Shown one piece after another: positions 33,858-42,287 of a stretch of DNA of 44,600 bases; the first letter of the stretch is position 1; each line of letters begins with the position of its first letter. Source of the stretch: Bacteroidales bacterium. Its GTDB lineage: Bacteria; Bacteroidota; Bacteroidia; Bacteroidales; ML635J-15. Location of the stretch: contig JALOAQ010000005.1 in the NCBI GenBank assembly GCA_023228725.1, positions 1-44,600 on the forward strand, read 5' to 3'. Made by a program: the position numbers and the translations under genes. Under the pieces are notes generated by a model. It ran no database searches. It saw only the letters and a list, made by a program, of their open reading frames with translations, and was not told the origin of the DNA.

Positions 33858-33869
33858 AGACAGCTTTTT
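33841..33869 (+). terminator. Possible weak terminator at the end of the YbhN-like gene
   Basis: AAAAAGC (33841-33847) can pair with GCTTTTT (33863-33869), with an imperfect inner stem that contains the stop codon, and the arm ends in five T. The two flanking genes converge here within 30 bases, so it may serve both. Confidence 0.4.
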
Positions 33870-33887
33870 AAATTTTACTTAATATTT

Positions 33888-35555
33888 CTAAAATAGTCCT
33901 ACTATATTACCATCTATATCAATATCAATAGCTTCTGCTGCCGGTGTTTCTGGAAGGCCGGGCATTCTCATAATTTCTCCTGAAATTGGGACAACAAAAC
34001 CAGCTCCTGCGGCAATTTCTACTTCTCTGATATTAACAACATAATTTCTTGGTCTATTTCTTAAATTTTTATCGTCTGAAAGAGAGTTTTGTGTTTTTGC
34101 AATACATACAGGCAATTTACTTAATCCTAATTCTTCAATAGTTTTAAGGTCTTTTTTTGCTTTTGCTGTAAACTCAACTCCATCTGCTCCATAAAGTTTA
34201 GTGGCTATAGTTTCAATCTTTTTTTCCATACTCCAGTCTAACTCATAAAGTGGCTCAAAACTACTTTCCCCTTCGTTAACTGTTTCTGCAACAACTTTAG
34301 CAAAATCTAAAGCTCCATTTCCACCATCTGCCCACGAAGAATTTAAGGCAAACTTTACATTTTGATTTTTTAAATGTTTTTCAACAATTTCAATTTCTTC
34401 TTTTGTGTCTGTAACAAATTGATTTAAAGCCACTATAGGTTTGATTTTAAAATATTGAACATTTTCTATATGCTTATCAAGATTTTCTAAACCTATTCTA
34501 ACTGCTTCAGGATTAGCTGTTTCTAATTCTTTTAAGCTTAGTCCACCATGATATTTAAGCGCTCTTATTGTTGCAACAATAACAACGGCATTAGGTTTTA
34601 AACCTCCGTATCTAGATTTAATATCTAAGAATTTTTCAGCTCCAAGTTCAGAAGCGAATCCTGCTTCTGTAATTACGTAATCGCTTAATGAAAGTCCCAT
34701 TTTTGTAGCAATTAAAGAGTTTGTGCCTTGAGCAATATTAGCAAATGGTCCTCCATGAATTATTGCCGGAGTATTTTCTAAAGTTTGAACTAAGTTTGGT
34801 TTAATTGCGTCTTTTAATAATGTGGCTAAAGCTCCTTGTGCGTTTAAATCTCTTGCATAAATAGGTTTTTTATCGTAAGTATATCCAACAAAGATATTTC
34901 CTATTTTTATTTTTAAGTCTTCTAAATCTTTTGACAAACAAAGTATAGCCATAATTTCTGAGGCTGCTGTAATGTCAAATCCTGCTTCTCTTGGTACGCC
35001 TTGTGTTTGTCCGCCTAGTCCTATAACAATTTTTCTTAAGGCTCTTTCGTTCATGTCCATTACACGTTTCCATTTAATAGTTCTAGGATCTATACCAAGG
35101 TTTCGGGTTTTACTTTGAATATTATTATCAATTAATGCGGCAAGTAGATTATTTGCTTTTTCAACTGCTCCTATATCTCCTGTAAAGTGCAAATTTATGT
35201 CTTCCATTGGCACAACTTGTGCATATCCTCCTCCGGCGGCACCACCTTTTATACCAAAAACCGGTCCTAAAGATGGTTCTCTTAAAACAACTGTTGTTTT
35301 ATATCCAAGTTTGTTCATACCTTGGGCTAAACCTATTGAAGTAGTGGTTTTTCCCTCTCCTGCGGGAGTTGGGGTTATAGCTGTTACTAAGACTAATTTT
35401 GATTTTTTAATTTTATTTTCATCAATTAAATACAAAGGTAGTTTTGCCTTGTATTTACCATAATGTTCAATTTCGTCCTTATTAATTCCTAATTTAGCTG
35501 CAATTTCGTCAATTGGCTGTAGTTTTGTAGCTTTTGCAATGTCAATATCTTTCAT
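33888..35555 (-). CDS. fhs: Formate-tetrahydrofolate ligase
   Basis: Joins formate and tetrahydrofolate with ATP to make 10-formyl-THF. 555 residues, normal length. The P-loop TPTPAGEGKTTTSIGLAQG lies at about 62-80; LREPSLGPVFGIKGGAAGGG (about 97-116) and NIAQGTNSLIATKMGL are hallmark segments, and EAGFASELGAEKF is another. It ties with purL, thyA and folA in the window to one-carbon and nucleotide metabolism, and it is frequent in anaerobes. It is transcribed alone, divergent from the UDP-xylose synthase gene. Confidence 0.97.
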   Translation of the reverse strand: MKDIDIAKATKLQPIDEIAAKLGINKDEIEHYGKYKAKLPLYLIDENKIKKSKLVLVTAITPTPAGEGKTTTSIGLAQGMNKLGYKTTVVLREPSLGPVFGIKGGAAGGGYAQVVPMEDINLHFTGDIGAVEKANNLLAALIDNNIQSKTRNLGIDPRTIKWKRVMDMNERALRKIVIGLGGQTQGVPREAGFDITAASEIMAILCLSKDLEDLKIKIGNIFVGYTYDKKPIYARDLNAQGALATLLKDAIKPNLVQTLENTPAIIHGGPFANIAQGTNSLIATKMGLSLSDYVITEAGFASELGAEKFLDIKSRYGGLKPNAVVIVATIRALKYHGGLSLKELETANPEAVRIGLENLDKHIENVQYFKIKPIVALNQFVTDTKEEIEIVEKHLKNQNVKFALNSSWADGGNGALDFAKVVAETVNEGESSFEPLYELDWSMEKKIETIATKLYGADGVEFTAKAKKDLKTIEELGLSKLPVCIAKTQNSLSDDKNLRNRPRNYVVNIREVEIAAGAGFVVPISGEIMRMPGLPETPAAEAIDIDIDGNIVGLF

Positions 35556-35707
35556 AGTTTTAAAAATATTTGTTTATGAATTTAAAATTTTTCTAAAATA
35601 TAAAATATATTAATAAAACACAAAATTTTTATTATTTTATAAATGTAATTTTTAAAATTGTAAAATAAGAACTATTTTTACAATCGAAATATTCAATACT
35701 ATATGGT

Positions 35708-36643
35708 ATGAAGAAAATACTTGTAACCGGAGGTGCCGGTTTTATTGGTTCACATTTGTGCGAAACTTTGTTAGAAGCAGGAAATGAGGTAGTTTGTTTG
35801 GATAATTTTTTTACAGGTTCTAAAGCAAACCTCTTGCATTTATTAAATAATCCATATTTTGAACTTATCAGGCATGATGTTACTATGCCCTTTTATATTG
35901 AAGTTGATGAAATTTATAATTTAGCTTGTCCTGCTTCGCCTATTCATTATCAATATAATCCAATAAAAACTATAAAAACCTCTGTTATGGGTTCAATAAA
36001 TATGTTGGGTTTGGCAAAACGGATAAAAGCAAAAATTTTGCAAGCTTCTACATCCGAGGTTTATGGAGACCCCGAAATCCACCCTCAGCCCGAATCTTAT
36101 TGGGGAAATGTTAATCCTATTGGTTCCCGCTCTTGTTATGATGAAGGAAAGCGTTGTGCTGAATCTTTGTTTGTAAATTATAATAAACAAAATAATGTAA
36201 AAATAAAAATAGTTAGAATTTTTAATACTTACGGTCCCAGAATGCTTCCAAACGATGGCAGAGTTGTATCTAATTTTATAGTTCAGGCTTTGACAAATAA
36301 ACCAATTACAATTTATGGAGATGGCAATCAAACTCGCTCGTTTCAGTATGTTGATGATTTAGTCGATGCCATGATTAGAATGATGAATACAAGCGATGAA
36401 ATAACAGGACCTATTAATATAGGAAACCCTGGAGAATTTACAATGATAGAACTAGCGGAAAAGATTTTGAAGTTTACGGGTTCAAAAAGTAAATTAGAGT
36501 TTTATCCTTTGCCCGAAGATGACCCTGCACAAAGAAAACCCAACATTAGTTTAGCAAAAAAACATTTAAACAATTGGGAACCAAAAGTTGACTTAGACCA
36601 AGGTTTATTAAAAACTATTGAATATTTTAAAAACACAATTTAA
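35708..36643 (+). CDS. uxs: UDP-glucuronate decarboxylase (UDP-xylose synthase)
   Basis: 311 residues of the short-chain dehydrogenase (extended) type. NAD site GGAGFIG (8-14); catalytic Ser/Thr-Glu in ASTSEVYG with Glu117; Tyr144 and Lys148 in SCYDEGKR. LACPASPIHYQYNPIKTIKT (72-91) is the segment that separates UDP-xylose synthases from dehydratases and epimerases. The reaction converts UDP-glucuronate to UDP-xylose (through a 4-keto intermediate). It lies 2 bases before rfbA, so it is the first gene of a sugar-nucleotide operon, in the place where rfbB (dTDP-glucose dehydratase) would often stand. No UDP-glucose dehydrogenase is in the window. Confidence 0.9.
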   Translation: MKKILVTGGAGFIGSHLCETLLEAGNEVVCLDNFFTGSKANLLHLLNNPYFELIRHDVTMPFYIEVDEIYNLACPASPIHYQYNPIKTIKTSVMGSINMLGLAKRIKAKILQASTSEVYGDPEIHPQPESYWGNVNPIGSRSCYDEGKRCAESLFVNYNKQNNVKIKIVRIFNTYGPRMLPNDGRVVSNFIVQALTNKPITIYGDGNQTRSFQYVDDLVDAMIRMMNTSDEITGPINIGNPGEFTMIELAEKILKFTGSKSKLEFYPLPEDDPAQRKPNISLAKKHLNNWEPKVDLDQGLLKTIEYFKNTI

Positions 36644-36645
36644 TA

Positions 36646-37524
36646 ATGAAAGGAATAATTTTAGCAGGTGGTGCCGGAACACGCTTGCATCCAATGACAA
36701 TAAGCATATCAAAACAAATAATTCCGGTGTATGACAAGCCAATGATTTATTATCCTCTTTCTACTTTAATGCTTGCAGGAATTAAAGAAGTTTTAATAAT
36801 TTCTACACCTACAGATATTAATACTTATGAACGCTTGTTTGGGGATGGTTCAAATTTAGGAATGAAAATTTTTTATAAAATTCAGCCCTCGCCTGATGGT
36901 TTGGCTCAAGCTTTTGTACTTGGTGAAGAGTTTATTGGCGATGATAATGTTTGTTTAGTGCTTGGCGATAATATTTTTTATGGTCAAGGTTTTGGAAGTA
37001 TTTTGTTGGAATCTTCTAAAATAAAAGATGGAGCATTAATTTTTGGTTATTATGTAAATGATCCTCAACGCTATGGTGTTGCAGAGTTTGATAAAAAAGG
37101 AAAGGTAATTTCTATAGAAGAAAAACCAGAAAAACCAAAATCACATTATGCAGTTACAGGCTTATATTTTTATTCTAATGATGTAGTTCAGAAAGCTAAA
37201 AACTTAAAACCTTCTAAACGTGGAGAATATGAAATAACGGATTTGAATAATATTTTTCTTTCTGAAAACAGATTGCAAATAAAACTTTTAGGACGTGGTT
37301 TTGCTTGGTTAGATACAGGTACTCCTGAAAGTTTATTACAAGCCTCGAATTTTATGGAAACCTTGGAAGCACGTCAAGGTTTAAAAGCTTCATGTATCGA
37401 AGAAATTGCTTATCGCCGTGGGTTTATAAATAAAATGCAGTTAGAAAAACTAATTGAACCTCTTATTAAAAGTCAATACGGACAATATTTAATCAGGGTT
37501 TTAAATGAAGATATGCCTTTATGA
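36646..37524 (+). CDS. rfbA: Glucose-1-phosphate thymidylyltransferase
   Basis: First step of dTDP-rhamnose synthesis: dTTP plus glucose-1-phosphate to dTDP-glucose. 292 residues, normal length. GGAGTRLHPMTISISKQIIP (8-27) is the nucleotide-binding signature; VYDKPMIYYPLSTLMLAGI and QPSPDGLAQAFVLGEEFIG follow, then LGDNIFYGQGF with the metal-binding Asp. The stop overlaps the rfbC start by four bases (ATGA), which implies coupled translation. Confidence 0.96.
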   Translation: MKGIILAGGAGTRLHPMTISISKQIIPVYDKPMIYYPLSTLMLAGIKEVLIISTPTDINTYERLFGDGSNLGMKIFYKIQPSPDGLAQAFVLGEEFIGDDNVCLVLGDNIFYGQGFGSILLESSKIKDGALIFGYYVNDPQRYGVAEFDKKGKVISIEEKPEKPKSHYAVTGLYFYSNDVVQKAKNLKPSKRGEYEITDLNNIFLSENRLQIKLLGRGFAWLDTGTPESLLQASNFMETLEARQGLKASCIEEIAYRRGFINKMQLEKLIEPLIKSQYGQYLIRVLNEDMPL

Positions 37525-38069
37525 AAATTCTTACAACAAATATTCAAGACCTATTAATATTAGAACCTAAAGTTTTTGGAGATTCTAGAGGTTATTTTTT
37601 AGAATCTTGGAATGATAAAGTTTTATTAGAGAATAATTTGAATTTTACTCCTGTTCAGCAAAATGAATCTGGGTCTTCGTATGGAGTTGTTAGGGGTTTG
37701 CATTATCAACTAAATCCTTATGCACAATCAAAATTAGTAAGAGTAATAGCAGGAAAAGTTTTGGATATTGCGTTAGATTTGCGTAAAAATTCTCCAAGTT
37801 TTGGAAAATATTATTCTATAATTTTATCAGAAGAAAATAAAAAGCAGTTTTTTATCCCTAAAGGTTTTGCTCATGGTTTCTCGGTTTTGTCTGAGTTTGC
37901 TGTTTTTTCTTATATGTGTGATGAATATTATAATCCTGAGTATGAAAGAGCAATTTCTTATAATGATCATAATCTGAATATTGACTGGCAAATACCTTTT
38001 GATAAAATGATTATTTCTGCAAAGGATATAGTTGCTCCTTGCTTTAAAACTGCTGAATATAATTTTTAA
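37521..38069 (+). CDS. rfbC: dTDP-4-dehydrorhamnose 3,5-epimerase
   Basis: Third step of dTDP-rhamnose synthesis. 182 residues, cupin fold. VVRGLHYQLNP holds the base His61; KLVRVIAGKVLDIALDLRKN is the next strand pair; FIPKGFAHGFSVLSE and the Tyr in FSYMCDEYYNPEYE complete the active site. Between rfbA and rfbD. Confidence 0.96.
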   Translation: MKILTTNIQDLLILEPKVFGDSRGYFLESWNDKVLLENNLNFTPVQQNESGSSYGVVRGLHYQLNPYAQSKLVRVIAGKVLDIALDLRKNSPSFGKYYSIILSEENKKQFFIPKGFAHGFSVLSEFAVFSYMCDEYYNPEYERAISYNDHNLNIDWQIPFDKMIISAKDIVAPCFKTAEYNF

Positions 38070-38072
38070 AAA

Positions 38073-38936
38073 ATGAAAATTTTAATTACAGGTTCAAATG
38101 GACAATTAGGTTCAAAAATTAAAGATATTAGTTCTGATTATCAGAAGTTTAAATTTATTTTTACAGACTTAAACGATTTAGATATTACAAATTTTGACTT
38201 GCTTTTTGAATTTTTTAAAAAAGAAAAACCTAAAATATTAATTAATTGTGCAGCATATACGGCAGTGGATAAAGCTGAAGATGATTATGAAAATGCTTAT
38301 AAAATTAATTCTTTAGGTCCAAAAAACTTAGCAAAAGTTTGCAGTATTTTTAAAACTAAATTTATTCATATTTCAACAGATTATGTTTTTGATGGCGAAA
38401 AACGAGAACATGCATATTTAGAAAGCGACCAAACTTTTCCTCAATCTGTTTATGGAAAAACAAAACTTGAAGGAGAGAATTTGGTTTTTGAAAATTTAGC
38501 AAACGCAATTATACTTAGAACAGCTTGGCTTTATAGTGAGTATGGCGTAAATTTTGTAAAAACTATGTTGCGTTTATCAAAAGAAAGAACAGACTTGTCG
38601 GTAGTAAACGATCAAATTGGCAGTCCAACTTATGCTGGTGATTTAGCCAAAGCAATTTTAGAAATTTCAAAGCAATATTTTATAAGTAATTATTGGAAAT
38701 CCGGTGTTTATCATTATTCAAATCTTGGAAAATGCACTTGGTATGAGTTTGCAAAAGAAATTTTTAAAATTAAAAACATAGACATTGTTGTAAAACCTGT
38801 GCAAAGTCAAGATTTTCCTTCAAAGGTTAAACGACCTAATTATAGTGTTTTGGATAAAACAAAAATTATTTCAACATATAAAATAAATATCCCAAATTGG
38901 CAGGATTCGTTAAATTTAGTTTTAGAAAAAATCTAA
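38073..38936 (+). CDS. rfbD: dTDP-4-dehydrorhamnose reductase
   Basis: Last step of dTDP-rhamnose synthesis, NADPH-dependent. 287 residues. Nucleotide site GSNGQLG (7-13), the Asn-Cys-Ala segment LINCAAYTAVDKAEDD, the active-site STDYVFDGE and YGKTKLEGE with Tyr and Lys. It starts three bases after rfbC. Its stop codon overlaps the stop codon of the converging uridine phosphorylase gene, leaving no room for a normal terminator between them. Confidence 0.96.
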   Translation: MKILITGSNGQLGSKIKDISSDYQKFKFIFTDLNDLDITNFDLLFEFFKKEKPKILINCAAYTAVDKAEDDYENAYKINSLGPKNLAKVCSIFKTKFIHISTDYVFDGEKREHAYLESDQTFPQSVYGKTKLEGENLVFENLANAIILRTAWLYSEYGVNFVKTMLRLSKERTDLSVVNDQIGSPTYAGDLAKAILEISKQYFISNYWKSGVYHYSNLGKCTWYEFAKEIFKIKNIDIVVKPVQSQDFPSKVKRPNYSVLDKTKIISTYKINIPNWQDSLNLVLEKI

Positions 38937-39802
38937 ACTAATCTATTTAAAACAGTTTCTATTAATTTTTTTACTGCGGGTTTATAATCTTTACTATATT
39001 TTCCTGCATAACGGTTTGCAATAATAACACAAATTGTAGCAGCTTTGTGTCCTAATAAGGCAGATAAACCGAATAATGCAGAGCTTTCCATTTCGTAGTT
39101 TGTAATTTTTTTATTTTCATAATTAAAAGAACGGATTTTATCGTTTATCTCTGGGTCTTGAATTTCTAATCTTATAACTCTTGCTTGCGGTCCATAAAAT
39201 CCTGGAGCAGAAATAGTTATTCCTTTTCTAATTCCTTGCCCAAGTTTTTCTAATAATTCTTTTGAGCCATCAATAAAATATGGACTTGCAAGTTTAGGAT
39301 TCCAGTTCATGTGTTTTAAGAATTCTTTTTCTACATCAAGTTTGCACACTGCATCGCGATTTTTGTAAAAATTTAACAAACCGTCAAAACCAATTGATGT
39401 TTCTGTCATTAAAAAAGAATCTATATCTAAATCTTCTTGCAAACCTCCTGAAGTTCCTAGCCTGATAAGGTTTAGCGATTTGTGATCAGATTTTGATTTT
39501 CTAGTTTTTAAATCAACATTTACTAGAGCATCAAGCTCGTTTATAACAATATCAATATTGTCTGTTCCTATTCCTGTAGCTAAAGCACTAAATCTTTTTC
39601 CTTTATATATTCCTGTATGAGTAACAAATTCTCTGTTTTGTACTTTATGCTCTATTGTATCAAACATATCTGAAATTGTTGTTACTCTAGCTGGATCGCC
39701 AACAAGAAAAACAGTGTCTGCTATTTGTTCGGGTTTTAGGTGTAAATGAAAAATACTACCATCATTATTAATAATAAGTTCAGATTCGGCTATTGCTTTC
39801 AT
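38933..39802 (-). CDS. udp: Nucleoside (uridine) phosphorylase
   Basis: 289 residues of the PNP/UDP family 1 type. FLVGDPARVTTISDMFD (32-48) gives the phosphate-binding Gly-Asp-x-x-Arg; LATGIGTDNIDIVINELDAL is the second phosphate segment; RLGTSGGLQEDL is a third; NYEMESSALFGLSALLG contains the Met-Glu ribose site. Known reaction: phosphorolysis of uridine to uracil and ribose-1-phosphate in salvage. Bacteroidota members of this length are annotated uridine phosphorylase; another nucleoside is possible. It has no close operon partner. Confidence 0.85.
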   Translation of the reverse strand: MKAIAESELIINNDGSIFHLHLKPEQIADTVFLVGDPARVTTISDMFDTIEHKVQNREFVTHTGIYKGKRFSALATGIGTDNIDIVINELDALVNVDLKTRKSKSDHKSLNLIRLGTSGGLQEDLDIDSFLMTETSIGFDGLLNFYKNRDAVCKLDVEKEFLKHMNWNPKLASPYFIDGSKELLEKLGQGIRKGITISAPGFYGPQARVIRLEIQDPEINDKIRSFNYENKKITNYEMESSALFGLSALLGHKAATICVIIANRYAGKYSKDYKPAVKKLIETVLNRLV

Positions 39803-39820
39803 AGTTTTAAAAAATTAGTT

Positions 39821-39828
39821 TATATTTG
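39821..39828 (+). promoter_or_regulatory. -7 box of the universal stress protein gene
   Basis: TATATTTG, a perfect match, 45 bases before the ATG at 39874. No good -33 element at the right distance. Confidence 0.4.
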
Positions 39829-39873
39829 TAAAATTAAGCAAATATTTTAATATTTCAAAAATTTTATAACAAT

Positions 39874-40689
39874 ATGAATAAAAGTCGCATTCTTGTTCCA
39901 ACAAATTTTACAAATGAAACAGAAATTGCATTTGAGCAAAGTGTTTTGTTTTCTTTAAAAACCGGTGTTGACATAGTTCTTTTTCATGTAATACCAAGTC
40001 TTAAGATGATAAATAACAATAGTAGTAATATTGATAATATTCAAGAAAAGTTATCTGTTTTATCGGATAAATTCTTTAAAGAAACCGGCAAAAAAGCTCA
40101 AACAAGAATTGAAGTAGGTAAAGTTTTGCAACAAATTTTGCTTTTGGAAAAAGAAGTTAAGCCTTCCTATATATTTTTGGGTTCTGATGTCTCTCGAAAA
40201 GAAATTTCATCATTAACTTTAAACTTGGTAAATTCTGTAAATTGCCCTATTGTTATTTTTGTCAAGAATTATAATAGAAAGGGTTGTGAAAAAATTGTTT
40301 TACCTTTGGATTTAACCAAAGAAACTAAACAAAAAATTGACCACACAATAAAATTAGCAAAAATATACAATTCAGAAGTTCATATTGTTTCGGCAACTAG
40401 TTTTACTGATGAGTTAGAGCTATCAAAATTAAGAAAACAATTAGTTTATGTGCAATCTGTTTTTGAAAAATTAAATATACATACAAAAATAAGTTTACTA
40501 AAAACCTCTAACGATATTGAAATTATGGCTAATGCGATTAATGACTATGCTGATGATATAAATGCAGATTTAACAGTTATAATGACGCGTCAAGAAACAA
40601 AAATTCAAAAATTTTTTGTAGGTAGTATGGCTGATAAGTTGATTAGAAAATCTAAAATTCCAATTTTATGCATTAGTCCAAAACAATGA
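39874..40689 (+). CDS. Tandem universal stress protein (UspA) domains
   Basis: 271 residues made of two Usp domains (about 1-135 and 140-271). The first begins SRILVPTNFTNETEIAFEQS, the second CEKIVLPLDLTKETKQKIDH. The nucleotide loop G-x2-G-x9-G-(S/T) is altered: the second domain reads VIMTRQETKIQKFFVGSMAD, keeping only the last GS, and the first reads IFLGSDVSRKE. So ATP binding is doubtful, at least as in classical UspFG-type proteins. Cytoplasmic, role in stress unknown. Single-gene unit with a strong terminator. Confidence 0.88.
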   Translation: MNKSRILVPTNFTNETEIAFEQSVLFSLKTGVDIVLFHVIPSLKMINNNSSNIDNIQEKLSVLSDKFFKETGKKAQTRIEVGKVLQQILLLEKEVKPSYIFLGSDVSRKEISSLTLNLVNSVNCPIVIFVKNYNRKGCEKIVLPLDLTKETKQKIDHTIKLAKIYNSEVHIVSATSFTDELELSKLRKQLVYVQSVFEKLNIHTKISLLKTSNDIEIMANAINDYADDINADLTVIMTRQETKIQKFFVGSMADKLIRKSKIPILCISPKQ

Positions 40690-40694
40690 GTAAA

Positions 40695-40727
40695 AAAAAA
40701 GGTCAAATGAAAAATTTGACCTTTTTT
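40695..40727. terminator. Bidirectional terminator between uspA-like and lipoprotein genes
   Basis: Perfect stem GGTCAAAT (40701-40708) with ATTTGACC (40714-40721) around GAAAA, extended by six A-T pairs and T-run on both sides. The two genes converge on it. Confidence 0.9.
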
Positions 40728-40749
40728 ACTATATTTTGTATTTATTTTA

Positions 40750-41523
40750 TTATTTCTGTTGAATTAGCGTTCTTGAAATTGAGCCAACTTCAGTATATAC
40801 ATCACCTACTTCATTAATAGTTTCTACCACAAATCTGTCCACTGTTTGGTCTTGTATCATTTGTTTATTTTTTAACATTCTTAAAGTCCAAATAGTACTC
40901 ATTTCACCATTTGCATATTTTCTAGACGAGCTAACTGTATTTGTTAATAATGGAATTGGAATAGTTTCGTCATCATCTGTAATAAGCAATGAATATACAA
41001 ATGTTTTAGATTTGTTTTGCTCTATTACCAAAGACAGCCTTTCTTTATTTTTATAATCGTCAATATTTCCTAAGAAATTCCAAGTACCGCTAAGCTCATC
41101 TTGAACTTTGTAAATTGTAATATTTACATTTTCAGTGTTTTCGTCAACCTCTTCGATTTGATATTCGTATTCTAATAATTCCGTGAAGCGTCCATCATTA
41201 TAATAATGAATGGTATTGCGTCCGCTTATTATTTTACCTTTAATATCAACAACACTGTCTGTGCCTAATATTTTGGTGTTCTGGTTCCAGTCTTCACCAT
41301 CAATAGTGGTAACAGTAAGTGTTTGATCCGGCTTGTTTTGGTAGGTCCTTTTAATACTAGACTCGTATTGGTCTAAAGCCCACACGCCTGTAACTCTGGC
41401 TTTTCTAGTATAAATAGAGAAGAAAGGGTCTTCTTCGCCTTTCTTAAAGCAACTGGTAGTGAATAGTGGAAGTATTATTATCATTCCTAATATCACTAAA
41501 CTTAAATGTTTTTTTGTATTCAT
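40750..41523 (-). CDS. Lipoprotein of unknown function, lipocalin-like
   Basis: 257 residues. The N-terminal signal ends in lipobox TTSC, so the mature protein begins at Cys25 and is lipid-anchored. The rest is mostly beta: alternating strands such as NTIHYYNDGRFTELLEYEYQ, SGTWNFLGNID and MSTIWTLRMLKNKQMI, with the VTGVWALDQYESS opening. This resembles the small lipocalin-like lipoproteins common in Bacteroidota, but I see no decisive motif and give no function. It has a promoter of its own and converges on a shared terminator. Confidence 0.7.
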   Translation of the reverse strand: MNTKKHLSLVILGMIIILPLFTTSCFKKGEEDPFFSIYTRKARVTGVWALDQYESSIKRTYQNKPDQTLTVTTIDGEDWNQNTKILGTDSVVDIKGKIISGRNTIHYYNDGRFTELLEYEYQIEEVDENTENVNITIYKVQDELSGTWNFLGNIDDYKNKERLSLVIEQNKSKTFVYSLLITDDDETIPIPLLTNTVSSSRKYANGEMSTIWTLRMLKNKQMIQDQTVDRFVVETINEVGDVYTEVGSISRTLIQQK

Positions 41524-41553
41524 AATGTATATTTGCTTACTTTATCAATTTTA

Positions 41554-41584
41554 CAAAAGTAATACTTTTTAATTTATTTACAAA
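41554..41584 (-). promoter_or_regulatory. Promoter of the 41-kb lipoprotein gene
   Basis: On the minus strand TTTG (41581-41584) and TACTTTTG (41554-41561) match the -33 and -7 elements with a 19-base spacer. The ATG lies 30 bases downstream. Confidence 0.6.
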
Positions 41585-41660
41585 TAAATAAAATATTTTT
41601 TAATTAATCATATCTTTTTGCAAAAAAAACACAAAAAACTTTAAAAAACTTCAAAAAACA

Positions 41661-41681
41661 GTGAATTAATTCAAAATTCAC
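41661..41681. repeat. Short inverted repeat in the divergent lipoprotein / PH-like gene gap
   Basis: GTGAATT and AATTCAC pair perfectly around a 7-base loop, about 100 bases upstream of each promoter. No T-run follows. It may be a protein-binding site or chance; the 284-base gap otherwise holds only the two promoters in AT-rich DNA. Confidence 0.3.
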
Positions 41682-41777
41682 CTTATTTCGCTTAAAATTT
41701 TTGCATTTATGAGAAAATTTTATGAGAAATTGTTAAAAAGTAGTACAGCTAAATTAGAAAATAATTAAAAAATGCCT

Positions 41778-41785
41778 TAATTTTG
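41778..41785 (+). promoter_or_regulatory. -7 box of the PH-like membrane protein gene
   Basis: TAATTTTG, a full match, 22 bases before the ATG at 41808. No -33 TTG at the usual distance. Confidence 0.45.
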
Positions 41786-41807
41786 TGCAAATTTTATAAA
41801 TTTCATT

Positions 41808-42257
41808 ATGGTAATAGATAAAAAAGAAATTTCTACAAGCTTAAAATTTATTATAATGCTATCATTTTTAGTTTATGCTGCAATTTTGGTAGCTAGTTTA
41901 GTGATGAGATGGTCAAAAACTCATTTGTTTGAGATGTGTTTGACTGCAATTTTTGTTTTGTGGGTTATCTTTATTTTATTAAAAAATTTCAATTATATTT
42001 TATATAATAGTGATGGACCCAAATTAACTATACGTTACACTTCTTTACTACCTTTATCTTCTGGTAATTTTTCTGTTGAAATTCCTAAAAAAGATTTTGT
42101 AAAAGCTGAAATTGTAAACTCTATTTTTGGTTTTCGAAAAAACTTAGTTTTGTACATTAGAACACCTCAAGGAGTCGCAAAATATCCAAAAATTAATATT
42201 TCTATTTTAAAAAAAGAGGAAATAATAAAATTAAGAAAAGATTTGAATATTGAGTAA
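41808..42257 (+). CDS. Two-helix membrane protein with PH-like domain
   Basis: 149 residues. Two hydrophobic helices (FIIMLSFLVYAAILVASLVM at about 14-33 and CLTAIFVLWVIFILLK at about 44-59) precede a beta-rich cytoplasmic part, LTIRYTSLLPLSSGNFSVEI then KKDFVKAEIVNSIFGFRKNL, which resembles bacterial PH domains. I recognise no named family and give no function. It starts a unit with dprA (30-base gap) and tatD, but there is no evident functional link. Confidence 0.65.
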   Translation: MVIDKKEISTSLKFIIMLSFLVYAAILVASLVMRWSKTHLFEMCLTAIFVLWVIFILLKNFNYILYNSDGPKLTIRYTSLLPLSSGNFSVEIPKKDFVKAEIVNSIFGFRKNLVLYIRTPQGVAKYPKINISILKKEEIIKLRKDLNIE

Positions 42258-42287
42258 GCTTTATTGTTTTAGTAAATAAATCCAGGT

